The notes beneath the pieces are model-generated. The model was not told the origin of the DNA. It saw only the letters and a list, made by a program, of their open reading frames with translations, and searched no databases. Positions 29,463-38,432 of a stretch of DNA of 64,000 bases are shown in pieces. Source of the DNA: an uncultured Alistipes sp. (lineage in GTDB: Bacteria; Bacteroidota; Bacteroidia; Bacteroidales; Rikenellaceae); NCBI GenBank assembly GCA_949286165.1, contig CASDZK010000016.1, positions 62,001-126,000 on the forward strand, in the 5' to 3' direction. The translations under genes were made by a program, and so were the position numbers. Within the stretch, counting starts at the first letter, position 1; each line of letters opens with the position of its first letter.

Positions 29463-29508
29463 GTTGGCCGGTGGAAAATGGAAATTTCCGTTCGGAACGA
29501 GCGTCGAT

Positions 29509-29781
29509 TTATTGGCTCCAATGGACGGATGACTGCGGCTTTTTACTGCCGAAGCTACCGAAAGATCGGTACGGCTGTCCTGTTTTTCCGGTTTTACGAA
29601 TGGCTTCGGCAATATCGAATCGGCCCCGGTGCATGAATCTGTCGAGCGTATCGAGGAATTTCCCGTTGAGCTTATCGGCTTTTTGTTCTCTCCTTGAATT
29701 CGACCGGCTCCTTGTCGTAATCCGGCCGGAATGGAAAATCCGCGATTCCGGGAAATTACGGTTGTATTGGCTTGTGTTCAT
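29509..29781 (-). CDS. Small basic hypothetical protein (doubtful)
   Basis: This 90-codon frame is the only plausible gene in the 660-base stretch between the OPX and rpmE2 genes. The product is basic, with a disordered-looking arginine/serine-rich start (FHSGRITTRSRSNSRRE) and one clear amphipathic helix region, KLNGKFLDTLDRFMHRGRFD continuing into IAEAIRKTG. Codon use looks like that of its neighbours. The frame stays open for another 45 codons upstream, and I chose the ATG at 29781. I do not recognise a family. Overlapping frames exist on the plus strand, and no promoter was found, so it may not be a real gene. Confidence 0.42.
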   Translation of the reverse strand: MNTSQYNRNFPESRIFHSGRITTRSRSNSRREQKADKLNGKFLDTLDRFMHRGRFDIAEAIRKTGKTGQPYRSFGSFGSKKPQSSVHWSQ

Positions 29782-30025
29782 TTTCTTTTTCGGGTCTGCC
29801 GTTACATAACGGCGATGCCCCAAGTGTGCGTGTCTAATCGTTCGCGCATAGAGCTCCCTGCTTCCGTCTGCGGAGCCGCTTGCCGAATTACGGGCGAATT
29901 GTCGCTGTAAAGACAAATAATTCTTCTGGCTTGGGCCGGGAAGAAAGTAGGACCGGCAATTCCGGGTAACATTCGTTTAAGATTCGGTTGTATGCAGTCG
30001 AAATAAGAAAAAAATGAGAATAAAA
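29782..30025. other. Intergenic stretch without a recognisable gene
   Basis: No credible gene, tRNA, hairpin with a T run or consensus promoter was found between the small ORF at 29509-29781 and the rpmE2 terminator. It could hold the unseen promoter of that ORF. Confidence 0.5.
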
Positions 30026-30052
30026 AAAACCTCCTTAGGGGGAGGTCTTTTT
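30026..30052 (-). terminator. Terminator after rpmE2
   Basis: On the minus strand GACCTCC and GGAGGT form a hairpin followed by a run of eight T, about 20 bases after the rpmE2 stop. Confidence 0.85.
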
Positions 30053-30071
30053 CAAGAACAACAAATACAGA

Positions 30072-30338
30072 TTATTTGTTGTTTCTTTTATCGTAATGCT
30101 TCTGATAGCGGCTCATAAACTTATCAACACGTCCGGCGGTATCCACCAGTTTCACTTTGCCGGTATAGAACGGATGCGAAGAACTGGAGATTTCCATTTT
30201 GAAAACGGGATAGGTTTCGCCATTCACTTCGATAGTTTCTTTGGTCTGAACAGCGGACCTGCACAGAAACACGTGGTCGTTAGACATGTCCTTAAACGCC
30301 ACAACACGATAATTTTCAGGATGGATTCCTTTTTTCAT
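30072..30338 (-). CDS. rpmE2: Ribosomal protein L31, type B
   Basis: The 88-residue protein starts MKKGIHPENYRVVAFKDMSN and contains SSHPFYTGKVKLVDTAGRVD and the terminal FMSRYQKHYDKR, all hallmarks of type B L31. It lacks the zinc-binding cysteine set of the C+ form; only one cysteine is present. In species with both forms, the zinc-free form is used under zinc shortage, but here it may be the only copy. I chose the ATG at 30338, because 11 upstream codons would start beyond the promoter's start site. Confidence 0.96.
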   Translation of the reverse strand: MKKGIHPENYRVVAFKDMSNDHVFLCRSAVQTKETIEVNGETYPVFKMEISSSSHPFYTGKVKLVDTAGRVDKFMSRYQKHYDKRNNK

Positions 30339-30368
30339 TGTGCTTCTATTTTGTTGAATTAATGAGTG

Positions 30369-30400
30369 CAAAGGTAAATCAACTTTTGTTGAATACCAAA
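30369..30400 (-). promoter_or_regulatory. Bacteroidetes promoter for rpmE2
   Basis: On the minus strand TTTG is followed after exactly 20 bases by TACCTTTG, ending 30 bases before the ATG. Confidence 0.82.
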
Positions 30401-30461
30401 CTTTTATCGAATCTTTTTGAAAACGGGAACAAGAGAGGGGCTTTCCCGTTTCGGTCCGAAA

Positions 30462-31850
30462 TTATTTTCCCCGGATATAGGCGTCGATCGCTTTGGCGGC
30501 TTTCCGGCCTGCTCCCATGGCCAGAATGACCGTAGCCGCACCCGTTACGGCGTCTCCTCCGGCAAATACGCCGGGGCGGGTGGTGGCGCCGCTTTCCTCA
30601 TCGGCGACCAGACATCCCCGCTTGTTGGTTTCCAAACCGGCGGTAGTCGATGCGATCAACGGATTCGGAGAGGTCCCGAGCGCCATGATCACTACGTCGC
30701 ATTCCAGGTCGAAATCCGATCCGGGGACAGGAATGGGACTTCTGCGTCCCGATGCGTCCGGTTCTCCTAATTCCATCTTGACGCAATGCAGGGATTTTAC
30801 CCATCCGGAACCGTTGTCGTTGATTTTTGTCGGATTGGTCAGCATGAGGAATGTTATGCCTTCTTCTTTGGCATGGTGCACCTCTTCCACGCGGGCCGGC
30901 AGTTCTTTTTCCGAACGGCGATATACGATGGAGGCCTGGGCGCCCAGTCTGGCGGCGGTGCGTACGGCATCCATGGCTACATTGCCTCCTCCCACTACGA
31001 CTACCCGGCTGCCCGTATAAATGGGAGTATCGAAATTTTCGTCGTAAGCTTTCATCAGGTTTGCCCGGGTCAGGAACTCGTTGGCGGAAACCACGCCGTT
31101 CAGATTTTCTCCTTCGATTCCCATGAAGCGGGGCAATCCGGCACCGGAACCGATGAATACCGCTTCGTATCCTTCCTCGTCCATCAGCTGATCGACGGTT
31201 ACGGTACGGCCTACGACGACGTCGGTTTCGATTTCCACACCCAGTTTCCGTACGTTGTCGATTTCGGCTGCCACGACTTTGCTTTTTGGCAGACGGAATT
31301 CAGGAATGCCATATTCCAAAACGCCTCCCGGTTTATGCAACACCTCGAATATTTTTACCTGATAGCCCGATTTGGCTAAATCGGCTGCGCAAGCCAGGCC
31401 GGCCGGACCGCTGCCGATGACGGCCACTTTATGCCCGTTGGGGGCAGCGGCAGTTACCGTTTCTATTTTGTTTTCCCGGGCCCAGTCGCCTACGAACCGT
31501 TCCAGTTTACCGATGGAAACGGGTTCGCCTTTCAATCCCAAGATGCAAGCGCCTTCGCATTGGCTTTCCTGGGGGCATACCCGGCCGCATACCGAAGGCA
31601 GGAGGGAGTCTTGGGCAATGATGCGTGCTGCTTCCGCGAAATTTCCCTCATTCACTTGAGCGATGAATTGAGGAATCTGCAAAGAGACCGGGCAGTGTTC
31701 GACACATCGCGGCTTTTTGCAGTTGATACACCGGGAGGCTTCCAGACGCGCTTCTTCCACGTTGTATCCGTAACATACTTCTTCAAAATTGGTTACCCGT
31801 ATTTTAGGGTCTTGTTCCCGTACGGGTACACGGGGTATTTTGTTGGCCAT
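30462..31850 (-). CDS. gltA: NfnB/GltD-like NADPH-dependent flavoprotein (glutamate synthase small-subunit family)
   Basis: The 462-residue protein has an N-terminal double-cluster ferredoxin-like part with cysteines in CINCKKPRCVEHCP and CGRVCPQESQCEGAC, enough for two [4Fe-4S] clusters. A FAD-binding GSGPAGLACAADLA and an NADPH-binding VVVGGGNVAMDAVR follow. Alone it would be called glutamate synthase small subunit. But no large GltB-type subunit is near, and the gene lies directly after an NfnA-like gene (58 bases). The pair therefore looks like NfnAB, the electron-bifurcating NADH-dependent ferredoxin:NADP oxidoreductase. I chose the ATG at 31850; 14 more codons are open upstream. Confidence 0.85.
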   Translation of the reverse strand: MANKIPRVPVREQDPKIRVTNFEEVCYGYNVEEARLEASRCINCKKPRCVEHCPVSLQIPQFIAQVNEGNFAEAARIIAQDSLLPSVCGRVCPQESQCEGACILGLKGEPVSIGKLERFVGDWARENKIETVTAAAPNGHKVAVIGSGPAGLACAADLAKSGYQVKIFEVLHKPGGVLEYGIPEFRLPKSKVVAAEIDNVRKLGVEIETDVVVGRTVTVDQLMDEEGYEAVFIGSGAGLPRFMGIEGENLNGVVSANEFLTRANLMKAYDENFDTPIYTGSRVVVVGGGNVAMDAVRTAARLGAQASIVYRRSEKELPARVEEVHHAKEEGITFLMLTNPTKINDNGSGWVKSLHCVKMELGEPDASGRRSPIPVPGSDFDLECDVVIMALGTSPNPLIASTTAGLETNKRGCLVADEESGATTRPGVFAGGDAVTGAATVILAMGAGRKAAKAIDAYIRGK

Positions 31851-31908
31851 ATCCTTATTTTGGGGTTTGGGGCAGCAGGTAAAATGCTGCAAAGTTAATG
31901 TCGGTTGT

Positions 31909-32793
31909 TTATCGGTCCAAGCCTACGCGGCATTTATGTCCTTCTTCGCGTTCCCGGGCGGCTTTGGCTTTACGGCTTTCTATGGTTTTGTATTGGGCCT
32001 GACGGCGCATGGCTTCGTCGAAATCCACTAAATGTCCGTCGAATTCGGGACCGTCCACGCAGGTAAAATAGGTCTTTCCTCCCACGGAAACCCGGCAGGC
32101 TCCGCACATGCCCGTTCCGTCCACCATCAGGCTGTTCAGGCTCACGATGGTTTTGATGCCGTACTGTTTCGTGGTCAGGGCGACGAATTTCATCATAATC
32201 ATCGGACCGATGGAAACGACCAGGTCGTATTTTTTCCCTTCGTTTTCTATCAAGTGTTTGAAACAGTCGGTTACCAGTCCTTTGAATCCTTCGCTGCCGT
32301 CGTCTGTCGCTAAATACAGATGTCCGGCCACTTTCCGCATTTCATCTTTCAGGATAGCTATGCTGCTGGTTTTGGCACCGATAATGACGTCGGCTTCCAC
32401 GCCTTGTTTTTTCAGCCATTTGACTTGCGGATATACCGGGGCCGTGCCGACTCCTCCCGCGATGAACAATATTTTCTTGTGGCGTAAGTCTTCGATGTTT
32501 TCGTAAACGAATTCGGACGGGCGACCCAACGGCCCTACGAAATTCAGTAAAGCCTCTCCTTCGTTCAGCGAACATATTTTTTGAGAAGAGGCGCCGACGA
32601 CTTGCGTAACGATGGTAACGGAACCCTCTTCCCGGTTGTAGTCGCAGATGGTCAGCGGAACTCGTTCTCCTTTTTCGTCCACTCTTACGATTACGAATTG
32701 TCCGGGTTTGGCCGAAGCCGCTACGCGGGGAGCCTGTACGTCCATCAGGAATATATTGGGCGACAGCTCTTTTTTTCTCAGAATTTTAAACAT
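31909..32793 (-). CDS. NfnA-like sulfide/dihydroorotate dehydrogenase-type FAD/NAD-binding protein
   Basis: The 294-residue protein has a FAD-binding barrel (ASAKPGQFVIVRVDEKGERVPLT in family position, with PLTICDYN) and an NAD-binding domain (ILFIAGGVGTAPVYPQVKWL). The C-terminal region MCGACRVSVGG with TYFTCVDGPEFDGHLVDF supplies the cysteines for a [2Fe-2S] cluster. This matches NfnA, and related subunits of sulfide dehydrogenase and dihydroorotate dehydrogenase. With the NfnB-like gene just downstream it probably couples NADH, ferredoxin and NADPH in an anaerobe. The gene stands 34 bases after the DUF1573 gene. Confidence 0.87.
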   Translation of the reverse strand: MFKILRKKELSPNIFLMDVQAPRVAASAKPGQFVIVRVDEKGERVPLTICDYNREEGSVTIVTQVVGASSQKICSLNEGEALLNFVGPLGRPSEFVYENIEDLRHKKILFIAGGVGTAPVYPQVKWLKKQGVEADVIIGAKTSSIAILKDEMRKVAGHLYLATDDGSEGFKGLVTDCFKHLIENEGKKYDLVVSIGPMIMMKFVALTTKQYGIKTIVSLNSLMVDGTGMCGACRVSVGGKTYFTCVDGPEFDGHLVDFDEAMRRQAQYKTIESRKAKAAREREEGHKCRVGLDR

Positions 32794-32827
32794 TGCTTAT
32801 TTTCGGTTTATTTATTTGAGTTCGGGT

Positions 32828-33925
32828 TTATTGCAGGTTCGTGGCTACCCGCAGTTCCATGACGGGATCGAACAGGTCGTTGCTGATCAACGTAACCTTC
32901 TTGGATAACCTGGCTATGGCGTCGGAGGTATCCAGCGTCAGGGTAATCCGGGCCGATTCTTTGGGCTTTATGACTTTTTTGTCCAATGTGTAACGGATCG
33001 TGCTGTCTTCCGGAATAACCGCTTCGATAACCAGGTCCCGGCCTCCGATATTGCCGATTTCAAAGGTTTCTTCCAATGATTTTCCGATTTGCGTTGTTCC
33101 GAAATGGTGGAAGGTGGCCGACGGATCGATGTGAGGGGCCACACGGCGTTCTTCGTCGCTCAACCCTGAGAAATCGGGAATCGTTACGGCCGTGATCCGG
33201 ATGGGATATTCATAGGCTTTCCCGTTCGCCAACAAGGTAAATGATTGTTCCAGACAGCTGTAATTCCGTACATTCGTCAGGTCGTAAGTTACGACGATAT
33301 TGCCTTTTCCCTTCGGGGACAGAGTTTTCGGATTTACGGATACGGATATGCCGCCGGGCATTTCGGCCGTTTCTGTTTCGATTCGGATATCCCGTTCGGA
33401 CTGGTTGTACAGATAAATGGTTTTGCTGTGGCTGTATCCGAGAGCTATGGGGCCGAAACTGACCGAATTGCTGGAGGCGCGCAAGCCTTCTCCTATTTTT
33501 ACGGGGAAATCGTCGTCGATGGTTCGCGGCCGAGGCACTACGTCTCCCTGAATGGTCAGGACGTCTTCGGTCTGCCGGTTGTTGCTTACGATTACAATTT
33601 CTTTGTTGAACGCTCCGGGGCGCCCGGCCGGGTCGTAAGCCACTTTGATTTTTCCGCTGCCGCCCGGCATGACCGGTTTTTTATCGTATTCCGGAGTCGT
33701 GCAGCCGCAACTCGACGATACGAAATTGATAACCAGCGGTTTGTTGCTGATGTTTTTAAATTCGAAAACATGGGTTACGATTCCGTCCACTTCCTTGATT
33801 TGCCCGAAATCGTGGCTGGTCGATGCGAATTGCATCTGACTGGTCGGTTGGTCCTGCCCATGTCCCGTTCCCATGAAGTACAGGCATGCGGCAACCGCTA
33901 AAGCAATTTTTTTCATACCTTGCAT
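32828..33925 (-). CDS. DUF1573 secreted protein
   Basis: The 365-residue product has a signal peptide (ALAVAACLYFMGTGHGQ). DUF1573 immunoglobulin-like beta domains follow, with the typical ASTSHDFGQIKEVDGIV and VTHVFEFKNISNKPLVI. SSSCGCTTPEYDKKPVMPGG comes next. A second copy of the fold is at about 125-220 and a third at about 255-360 (TFHHFGTTQIGKSLEETFEI). The family is common in Bacteroidetes with unknown function. It begins 2 bases after the mnmA stop (or 11 from the inner ATG at 33916), so it is translated from the mnmA transcript. Confidence 0.88.
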   Translation of the reverse strand: MQGMKKIALAVAACLYFMGTGHGQDQPTSQMQFASTSHDFGQIKEVDGIVTHVFEFKNISNKPLVINFVSSSCGCTTPEYDKKPVMPGGSGKIKVAYDPAGRPGAFNKEIVIVSNNRQTEDVLTIQGDVVPRPRTIDDDFPVKIGEGLRASSNSVSFGPIALGYSHSKTIYLYNQSERDIRIETETAEMPGGISVSVNPKTLSPKGKGNIVVTYDLTNVRNYSCLEQSFTLLANGKAYEYPIRITAVTIPDFSGLSDEERRVAPHIDPSATFHHFGTTQIGKSLEETFEIGNIGGRDLVIEAVIPEDSTIRYTLDKKVIKPKESARITLTLDTSDAIARLSKKVTLISNDLFDPVMELRVATNLQ

Positions 33926-33927
33926 TC

Positions 33928-35106
33928 TTATTCGTTAATAACTCCGGATCCGATGAGTTCTCCGTCCGGACCGTACCAGGTTGCGAATTGTCCTGCCGTG
34001 ATACCGCGTTGCGGCTCATCGAAGACAATGTATGCGCCTGTTTCGGTTGAGATTAGCGTCCCTTCCTGCAGAGGTTGCCGGTAACGTATCCGAATCTTGT
34101 ATTTCTGCATCTCTCCAGGAGAAAGAGCCAGATCGGGGCGTATCCAATGAATTTCTTCCGGTTTGATATATAGCGCTTGCCGATATAAACCGGGATGACG
34201 ATCGCCCTGACCGACATAAATGACGTTTTCTTCCACATCGGTAGCGATGACGAACAACGGTTGGGGTTTCCCTCCTATATTCAATCCTTTTCGCTGGCCT
34301 ATGGTATAGAAGTGGGCTCCGTTATGCTCTCCCGCTTTGCGTCCGTCCGTTTTCCGGTAACGGAACGGCTGTGCCTGCTCCGCCAGCGATCGGTTTGCTC
34401 CGGATCGGCGATAACCTTCCCAATCCGGGTCGATTTCGATGACTTCGCCTTTCTTCGCGGCCAGCTTTTGTTGCAAAAATACCGGTAAATCCACTTTCCC
34501 GACAAAGCAAATACCCTGTGAGTCTTTTCGTTCCGCCGTGGCCAATCCTTGTTCCATGGCGATTTTTCGTACTTCGGGTTTGGTCAGCTCGCCTATCGGA
34601 AACAGCGCCTTGGACAGTTGTTGTTGTGAGAGCTGGCAGAGGAAATAACTCTGGTCTTTGTTCCTGTCCGATCCGGCCAGCAGTCGGTAAGTTTCCCTTC
34701 CGTGGACCTGAAGCGTTTCCTTGCGGCAATAGTGTCCCGTAGCTACGTAATCGGCTCCCAAATCCAAAGCCGCTTTCAAGAACGCGTCGAATTTGATCTC
34801 CCGGTTGCATAGCACGTCGGGATTCGGCGTGCGCCCTTTCTCGTATTCGCTGAACATGTAATCTACGACCCGTTTCCGGTATTCTTCGCTCAGGTCGATG
34901 AAGTGGAACGGAATTTTCAGTTTTTTCGCGACCAGTTCGGCGAACATCCGGTCGTCGTTCCAAGGGCAGTCGCCGGCCAGCGTTCCTGTCGTATCGTGCC
35001 AGTTGCGCATGAAAAGGGCCGTGACATCGTAACCTTGCCGTTGCAATAAATAGGCCGCTACGCTGGAATCCACTCCTCCCGAAAGACCGATGACTACTTT
35101 TTTCAT
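33928..35106 (-). CDS. mnmA: tRNA-specific 2-thiouridylase MnmA
   Basis: MnmA adds sulfur to U34 of tRNA-Lys, -Glu and -Gln. The 392-residue protein has the PP-loop [13 protein letters not shown] at residue 9, the first catalytic cysteine in [12 protein letters not shown] and the second in SQGICFVGK. The C-terminal barrel contains [19 protein letters not shown]. An insert at about 240-262 ([18 protein letters not shown]) makes it slightly longer than the E. coli enzyme. Upstream a weak -7 element TACCTTTA is seen on the minus strand. It heads a transcript with DUF1573 and possibly the Nfn pair. Confidence 0.95.
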   Translation of the reverse strand: MKKVVIGLSGGVDSSVAAYLLQRQGYDVTALFMRNWHDTTGTLAGDCPWNDDRMFAELVAKKLKIPFHFIDLSEEYRKRVVDYMFSEYEKGRTPNPDVLCNREIKFDAFLKAALDLGADYVATGHYCRKETLQVHGRETYRLLAGSDRNKDQSYFLCQLSQQQLSKALFPIGELTKPEVRKIAMEQGLATAERKDSQGICFVGKVDLPVFLQQKLAAKKGEVIEIDPDWEGYRRSGANRSLAEQAQPFRYRKTDGRKAGEHNGAHFYTIGQRKGLNIGGKPQPLFVIATDVEENVIYVGQGDRHPGLYRQALYIKPEEIHWIRPDLALSPGEMQKYKIRIRYRQPLQEGTLISTETGAYIVFDEPQRGITAGQFATWYGPDGELIGSGVINE

Positions 35107-35284
35107 AAATGTCGCTTTTTGATTTTTGTCCGTTTTGCAAGTTTTTTTGTTGTTGCGGACAGTTCCCTTACTCCGGAAAATTCCCGTAAAGGTAGTGAAA
35201 AAGAGGAAAAAACATGCTCTCTTGGCGTTTTTTAACAGATTCGGGAGGAACCGGGGTAAAATTAAACGCCATGTAATTTCGTTT

Positions 35285-35292
35285 TATTTTTG
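35285..35292 (+). promoter_or_regulatory. -7 box for ppiB
   Basis: TATTTTTG matches TAnnTTTG, 56 bases before the ppiB ATG. No -33 box at standard spacing. Confidence 0.45.
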
Positions 35293-35348
35293 TGAATTAA
35301 AATGATATTGCTTATTTTTATCGGATTCTATTTATAAATAAAGGCGAA

Positions 35349-35786
35349 ATGAGAAAAGCGGTAATTCATACCGAGAAGGGAGATATGAAAGTGAATTTTT
35401 ATGAAAAAGACGCTCCCGGAACGGTGGAAAATTTTTGTAAGCTGGCCAAAAGCGGATTTTACGACGGGCTGACGTTTCATCGGGTTATTCCGGATTTCGT
35501 GATTCAGGGCGGATGTCCGAACGGAAACGGGACCGGCGGACCCGGCTATACCATCAAATGCGAGACTACGGGAGGCAATCAATACCATGACCGGGGCGTG
35601 TTGTCCATGGCACACCGGGGAAAAGACACGGGCGGTTCCCAATTTTTCATTTGCCATTCGCGCCGGAATACTTCTCATCTGGACGGAGTGCATACTTGCT
35701 TCGGGAAAGTTTATGAAGGCTTGGAGGTCATCGACGATATCCGGGCCGGCGATTTGATTTTGAAAATCGATATTATAGAAGAGTAA
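35349..35786 (+). CDS. ppiB: Cyclophilin-type peptidyl-prolyl isomerase
   Basis: The 145-residue protein is a minimal cytosolic cyclophilin: no signal peptide, [19 protein letters not shown] with the catalytic arginine, [14 protein letters not shown] and the binding motif [19 protein letters not shown]. It catalyses proline cis-trans isomerisation. The histidine-rich loop [19 protein letters not shown] is the usual tryptophan-bearing loop with histidine instead. It is monocistronic and faces bfr across a strong hairpin. Confidence 0.95.
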   Translation: MRKAVIHTEKGDMKVNFYEKDAPGTVENFCKLAKSGFYDGLTFHRVIPDFVIQGGCPNGNGTGGPGYTIKCETTGGNQYHDRGVLSMAHRGKDTGGSQFFICHSRRNTSHLDGVHTCFGKVYEGLEVIDDIRAGDLILKIDIIEE

Positions 35787-35794
35787 ATTGTAAC

Positions 35795-35832
35795 GTTGCG
35801 CGGGGAATTCCATGTGGAATTCTCCGCGCAAC
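35795..35832. terminator. Hairpin between converging ppiB and bfr
   Basis: A long stem (GTTGCGCGGGGAATTCCA with a nearly exact complement) lies between the two stop codons. It lacks a long T run on either strand, so termination strength is uncertain. Confidence 0.6.
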
Positions 35833-35846
35833 ATATTCGGCGGAAG

Positions 35847-36359
35847 CTATTCTTCCGTTTCCGAGGATATGCCTTTCGCAGCCTGTTTGCTCCGTTCGAT
35901 CGATTGCAGAGCCAGGTAGTTGTCTCCGAATTTTTCCATGTTGTCCATTTCTATATCGAACTGGTCGTAATGTTCTTCTTCTTTTTTTACCAGATCCTCC
36001 AGTAACCGTTTGGAGGCCGAATCCGATAAATCTCCGCAAATTTTCGCCCAGTTGTTATAGTCGTTTATGCTTTTGTTCTCAAGTTCTTTGGCCAGTAAAA
36101 GCATTTTTTCCACTTCATGGATATGTTTGATTTTTATTTCCGTATGCATATCCACTTCTCCTTTCAGAAACAGAATCCGTTCGGCTAATTCTTCCACGTG
36201 GACCATTTCGTCGATGGCCGTTCGTCTGAAAATGGAGGAAAGAAGATTGTATCCCCGATCTCCGCATACGAAATGGAAATACATGTACTGGTGGACGCTT
36301 ATCAGCTCTTCCAAGATGGCTTTATTCAGCAATTCAATGCTTTTTTGTCTGTTTTCCAT
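35847..36359 (-). CDS. bfr: Bacterioferritin
   Basis: Bacterioferritin stores iron in a 24-subunit cage with a di-iron site and haem between dimers. The 170-residue protein has the four-helix pattern: LLNKAILEELISVHQYMYF (first glutamate), then AIDEMVHVEELAERILFLKG with the ExxH metal motif and the methionine that binds haem in the family, and a third helix EEEHYDQFDIEMDNM with the last ExxH. I chose the ATG at 36359; 20 earlier codons would start in a leader with a hairpin and look unrelated. It may be iron-regulated, but no operator is recognised. Confidence 0.88.
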   Translation of the reverse strand: MENRQKSIELLNKAILEELISVHQYMYFHFVCGDRGYNLLSSIFRRTAIDEMVHVEELAERILFLKGEVDMHTEIKIKHIHEVEKMLLLAKELENKSINDYNNWAKICGDLSDSASKRLLEDLVKKEEEHYDQFDIEMDNMEKFGDNYLALQSIERSKQAAKGISSETEE

Positions 36360-36694
36360 GGCACATAATGAATTTAGATTTGTGGATAAACAGGCAAACA
36401 CCTTGCCAGCGGTCGGCAAGGTTAGAATCAGTTTTAAATTTTATTCTGCAAGCTGGAGTGTTGCCGTGAGAATTTCGGAATAAAGGTCGACTTGTTGGTG
36501 TTTTTTGTTTTCTCTCTCGGCTATATCGGGAGAAACAGGGTATAAAAACAACATGAAGCCAGAGGTAAATGTAGAAAAACTCGGAATTTTTCGAAGGAAA
36601 CCGGGCATATTGCAGAACAGGAACGGGAGAAGAATGATCGGATCGAATTTTTTCCGATAAAGGACAAGTAACAACAAGTGATTTTTTAGATTTC
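36360..36694. other. 335-base intergenic region upstream of bfr
   Basis: It holds a 23-base hairpin (CCTTGCC and GGCAAGG, 36401-36421) about 40-60 bases before the bfr start, probably in the leader RNA. No consensus promoter was found. Frames of 78 (minus) and 35 codons (plus) exist but resemble no known family; I do not support them. Confidence 0.5.
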
Positions 36695-37990
36695 TTAGAA
36701 CGCTTCAGTCATGTTCATATAAAACAATAGCCCTTTGACACCGTGTTCTTTCCCGATATCGAACCGAAAGTTTTTCCGGGGTTGTATCTGAATACGAATT
36801 CCCGCTCCGTAGTTCAGTTTCCATTTGTTCCATTGAGCCGGCGTGTTACCGATCGTTCCGGTTCCTAACCAGGCAACATAACCGAATTTCGATTTCAGCC
36901 GACCCTGTTTCAGGTCTTCTTCACTGCCGAACATATGTCGGAATTCCACAATACCGTATGCCATGGATTTATCCCGGTATTTTCCTAAATAATATCCGCG
37001 CAGGTCGAAGGGAGAGCCGAAAGTAGGCAGTTCTGTAAACGGAACCTTACCGAAACTCATTTGGGTTTTGGCGGTCCATCCCAGAAGAGCCCGTTTGAAC
37101 AAAGGCTGGAACTGGCGGTATTCTGCTTCGAGCAGTTCGTAGTTATAGGCTCCGCCCAGATATTTACCGAATACTTTGCCCATCAGGCTGATCAACATAC
37201 CCCTGTTCGGGGTTGCAATGTCGTCGCGTGTATCGTATTGTATCAAGCCTCCGGTTCCTATATTCAGATATTTGTTCCTGAATTGTCTGAAATACGGATC
37301 TTCGGATACGCCTTTGCTGAGGTGTGAAGCTCTGGAATAATTGATGTCTAACAGGGGACCGGCGAATAAGTGGGGGGCGATTTGCCACATGAATCGAGGA
37401 TTGAAGATTACGCTTTCTTTTCTGAAAGCAGTGGTTGAGTCGCTTCGGTAGGTCCGGCCGATAGCTTCATAACCTTTCCCATAATAATGTGCCGGCTCGT
37501 TCCGGTAGCTGTAAGAGGTATAAATACGGAATTTGTTTTCTTTGAAAAAAAATGTGCCGGCTCCCGCTACGACAATGGTTCCATTGATGGATAGATTGAA
37601 TCCTATGGGGAGAAACGACCGGTAAGCCACCGTATCTTTAGAGTTTATTTTGAACGAAGCCAGTAATGCGCCGCCAATACCTAACGACGCTTCCGGGTTG
37701 TAAGAGGGACCGCCTACCGGCGTAAGCCATAGGTTCTTCCCTGCCCGTATCGAATCGCGCCGGATTTGCCGGACAAACGTTTTTTGTTGATAGGGACTCA
37801 GGTGGTTATATAAAGAAGTATCTACTAAAACGGTATCGGAACGGAAAAAAATCGGTTGAGGAACGTTGGGGCGGATACTATCCGCTTTTTCCTGTCCGTG
37901 TAAACCGTTCCCGCAAAGCAGAAGGATACTTGTCGTCATCCATTTCCCGAATATTTTCAGAATTCGTTCCAAAGTACGGTTATTTATCAT
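36695..37990 (-). CDS. BamA/TamA-family outer-membrane barrel without POTRA domains
   Basis: The 431-residue protein has a signal peptide ending near GNGLHGQ and goes into an Omp85-type barrel: GGPSYNPEASLGIGGALLAS, the strand RFMWQIAPHLFAGPLLDINY, then TPNRGMLISLMGKVFGKYLGG and the family motif PFDLRGYYLGKYRDKS (equivalent to the VRGF/Y loop) and end strand GIRIQIQPRKNFRFDIG. No POTRA domains are visible, so it is not BamA itself; it is the short barrel-only group seen in Bacteroidetes. The final aromatic is followed by a short tail. I chose the ATG at 37990, which overlaps the dCMP deaminase end by 11 bases. Confidence 0.85.
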   Translation of the reverse strand: MINNRTLERILKIFGKWMTTSILLLCGNGLHGQEKADSIRPNVPQPIFFRSDTVLVDTSLYNHLSPYQQKTFVRQIRRDSIRAGKNLWLTPVGGPSYNPEASLGIGGALLASFKINSKDTVAYRSFLPIGFNLSINGTIVVAGAGTFFFKENKFRIYTSYSYRNEPAHYYGKGYEAIGRTYRSDSTTAFRKESVIFNPRFMWQIAPHLFAGPLLDINYSRASHLSKGVSEDPYFRQFRNKYLNIGTGGLIQYDTRDDIATPNRGMLISLMGKVFGKYLGGAYNYELLEAEYRQFQPLFKRALLGWTAKTQMSFGKVPFTELPTFGSPFDLRGYYLGKYRDKSMAYGIVEFRHMFGSEEDLKQGRLKSKFGYVAWLGTGTIGNTPAQWNKWKLNYGAGIRIQIQPRKNFRFDIGKEHGVKGLLFYMNMTEAF

Positions 37991-38417
37991 TATCGCTGAC
38001 TTTGACAATTTCTATTCCCGCTCTTTTTAGCAGAGCGATTCCGTCTTCGTTGTGGTAGTCGTCCGAATATACGACCCGGACGATTCCTGCTTGTATAATG
38101 AGTTTAGCACATTCAATACAGGGAGAGGCTGTCACGTACAAGGTCGCTCCGTCGCTCGAATTGTTGCTTTTCGCCACTTTGGTAATGGCGTTGGCTTCTG
38201 CATGCAGCACGTACGGTTTGGTTTTTCCATCTGCGGTTTCGCATACGTTTTCGAAACCGCAGGGGGTTCCATTATAACCGTCGGATATAATCATTTTATC
38301 TTTGATGAGCAAAGCGCCTACTTTACGTCTTACGCAATATGAATTTTCCGCCCATATACGAGCCATTCGTATGTAGCGCAGGTCTAACAGATGCTGTTTT
38401 TCAGTTATGAAATTCAT
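37980..38417 (-). CDS. comEB: dCMP deaminase
   Basis: The enzyme converts dCMP to dUMP for thymidylate synthesis. The 145-residue protein has the zinc-binding HAEANAI with catalytic glutamate and PCIECAKL with two zinc cysteines. The start MNFITEKQHLLDLRYIRMAR is typical of the Bacteroidetes form. It lies 15 bases after hflX and overlaps the barrel gene by 11 bases, so the three are probably one transcript. Confidence 0.94.
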   Translation of the reverse strand: MNFITEKQHLLDLRYIRMARIWAENSYCVRRKVGALLIKDKMIISDGYNGTPCGFENVCETADGKTKPYVLHAEANAITKVAKSNNSSDGATLYVTASPCIECAKLIIQAGIVRVVYSDDYHNEDGIALLKRAGIEIVKVSDNDK

Positions 38418-38432
38418 AAATGCAGATTGTGT

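Noticed and set aside
36441..36677. 78-codon minus frame before bfr
   Set aside because: No conserved pattern, AT-rich intergenic sequence, no promoter.
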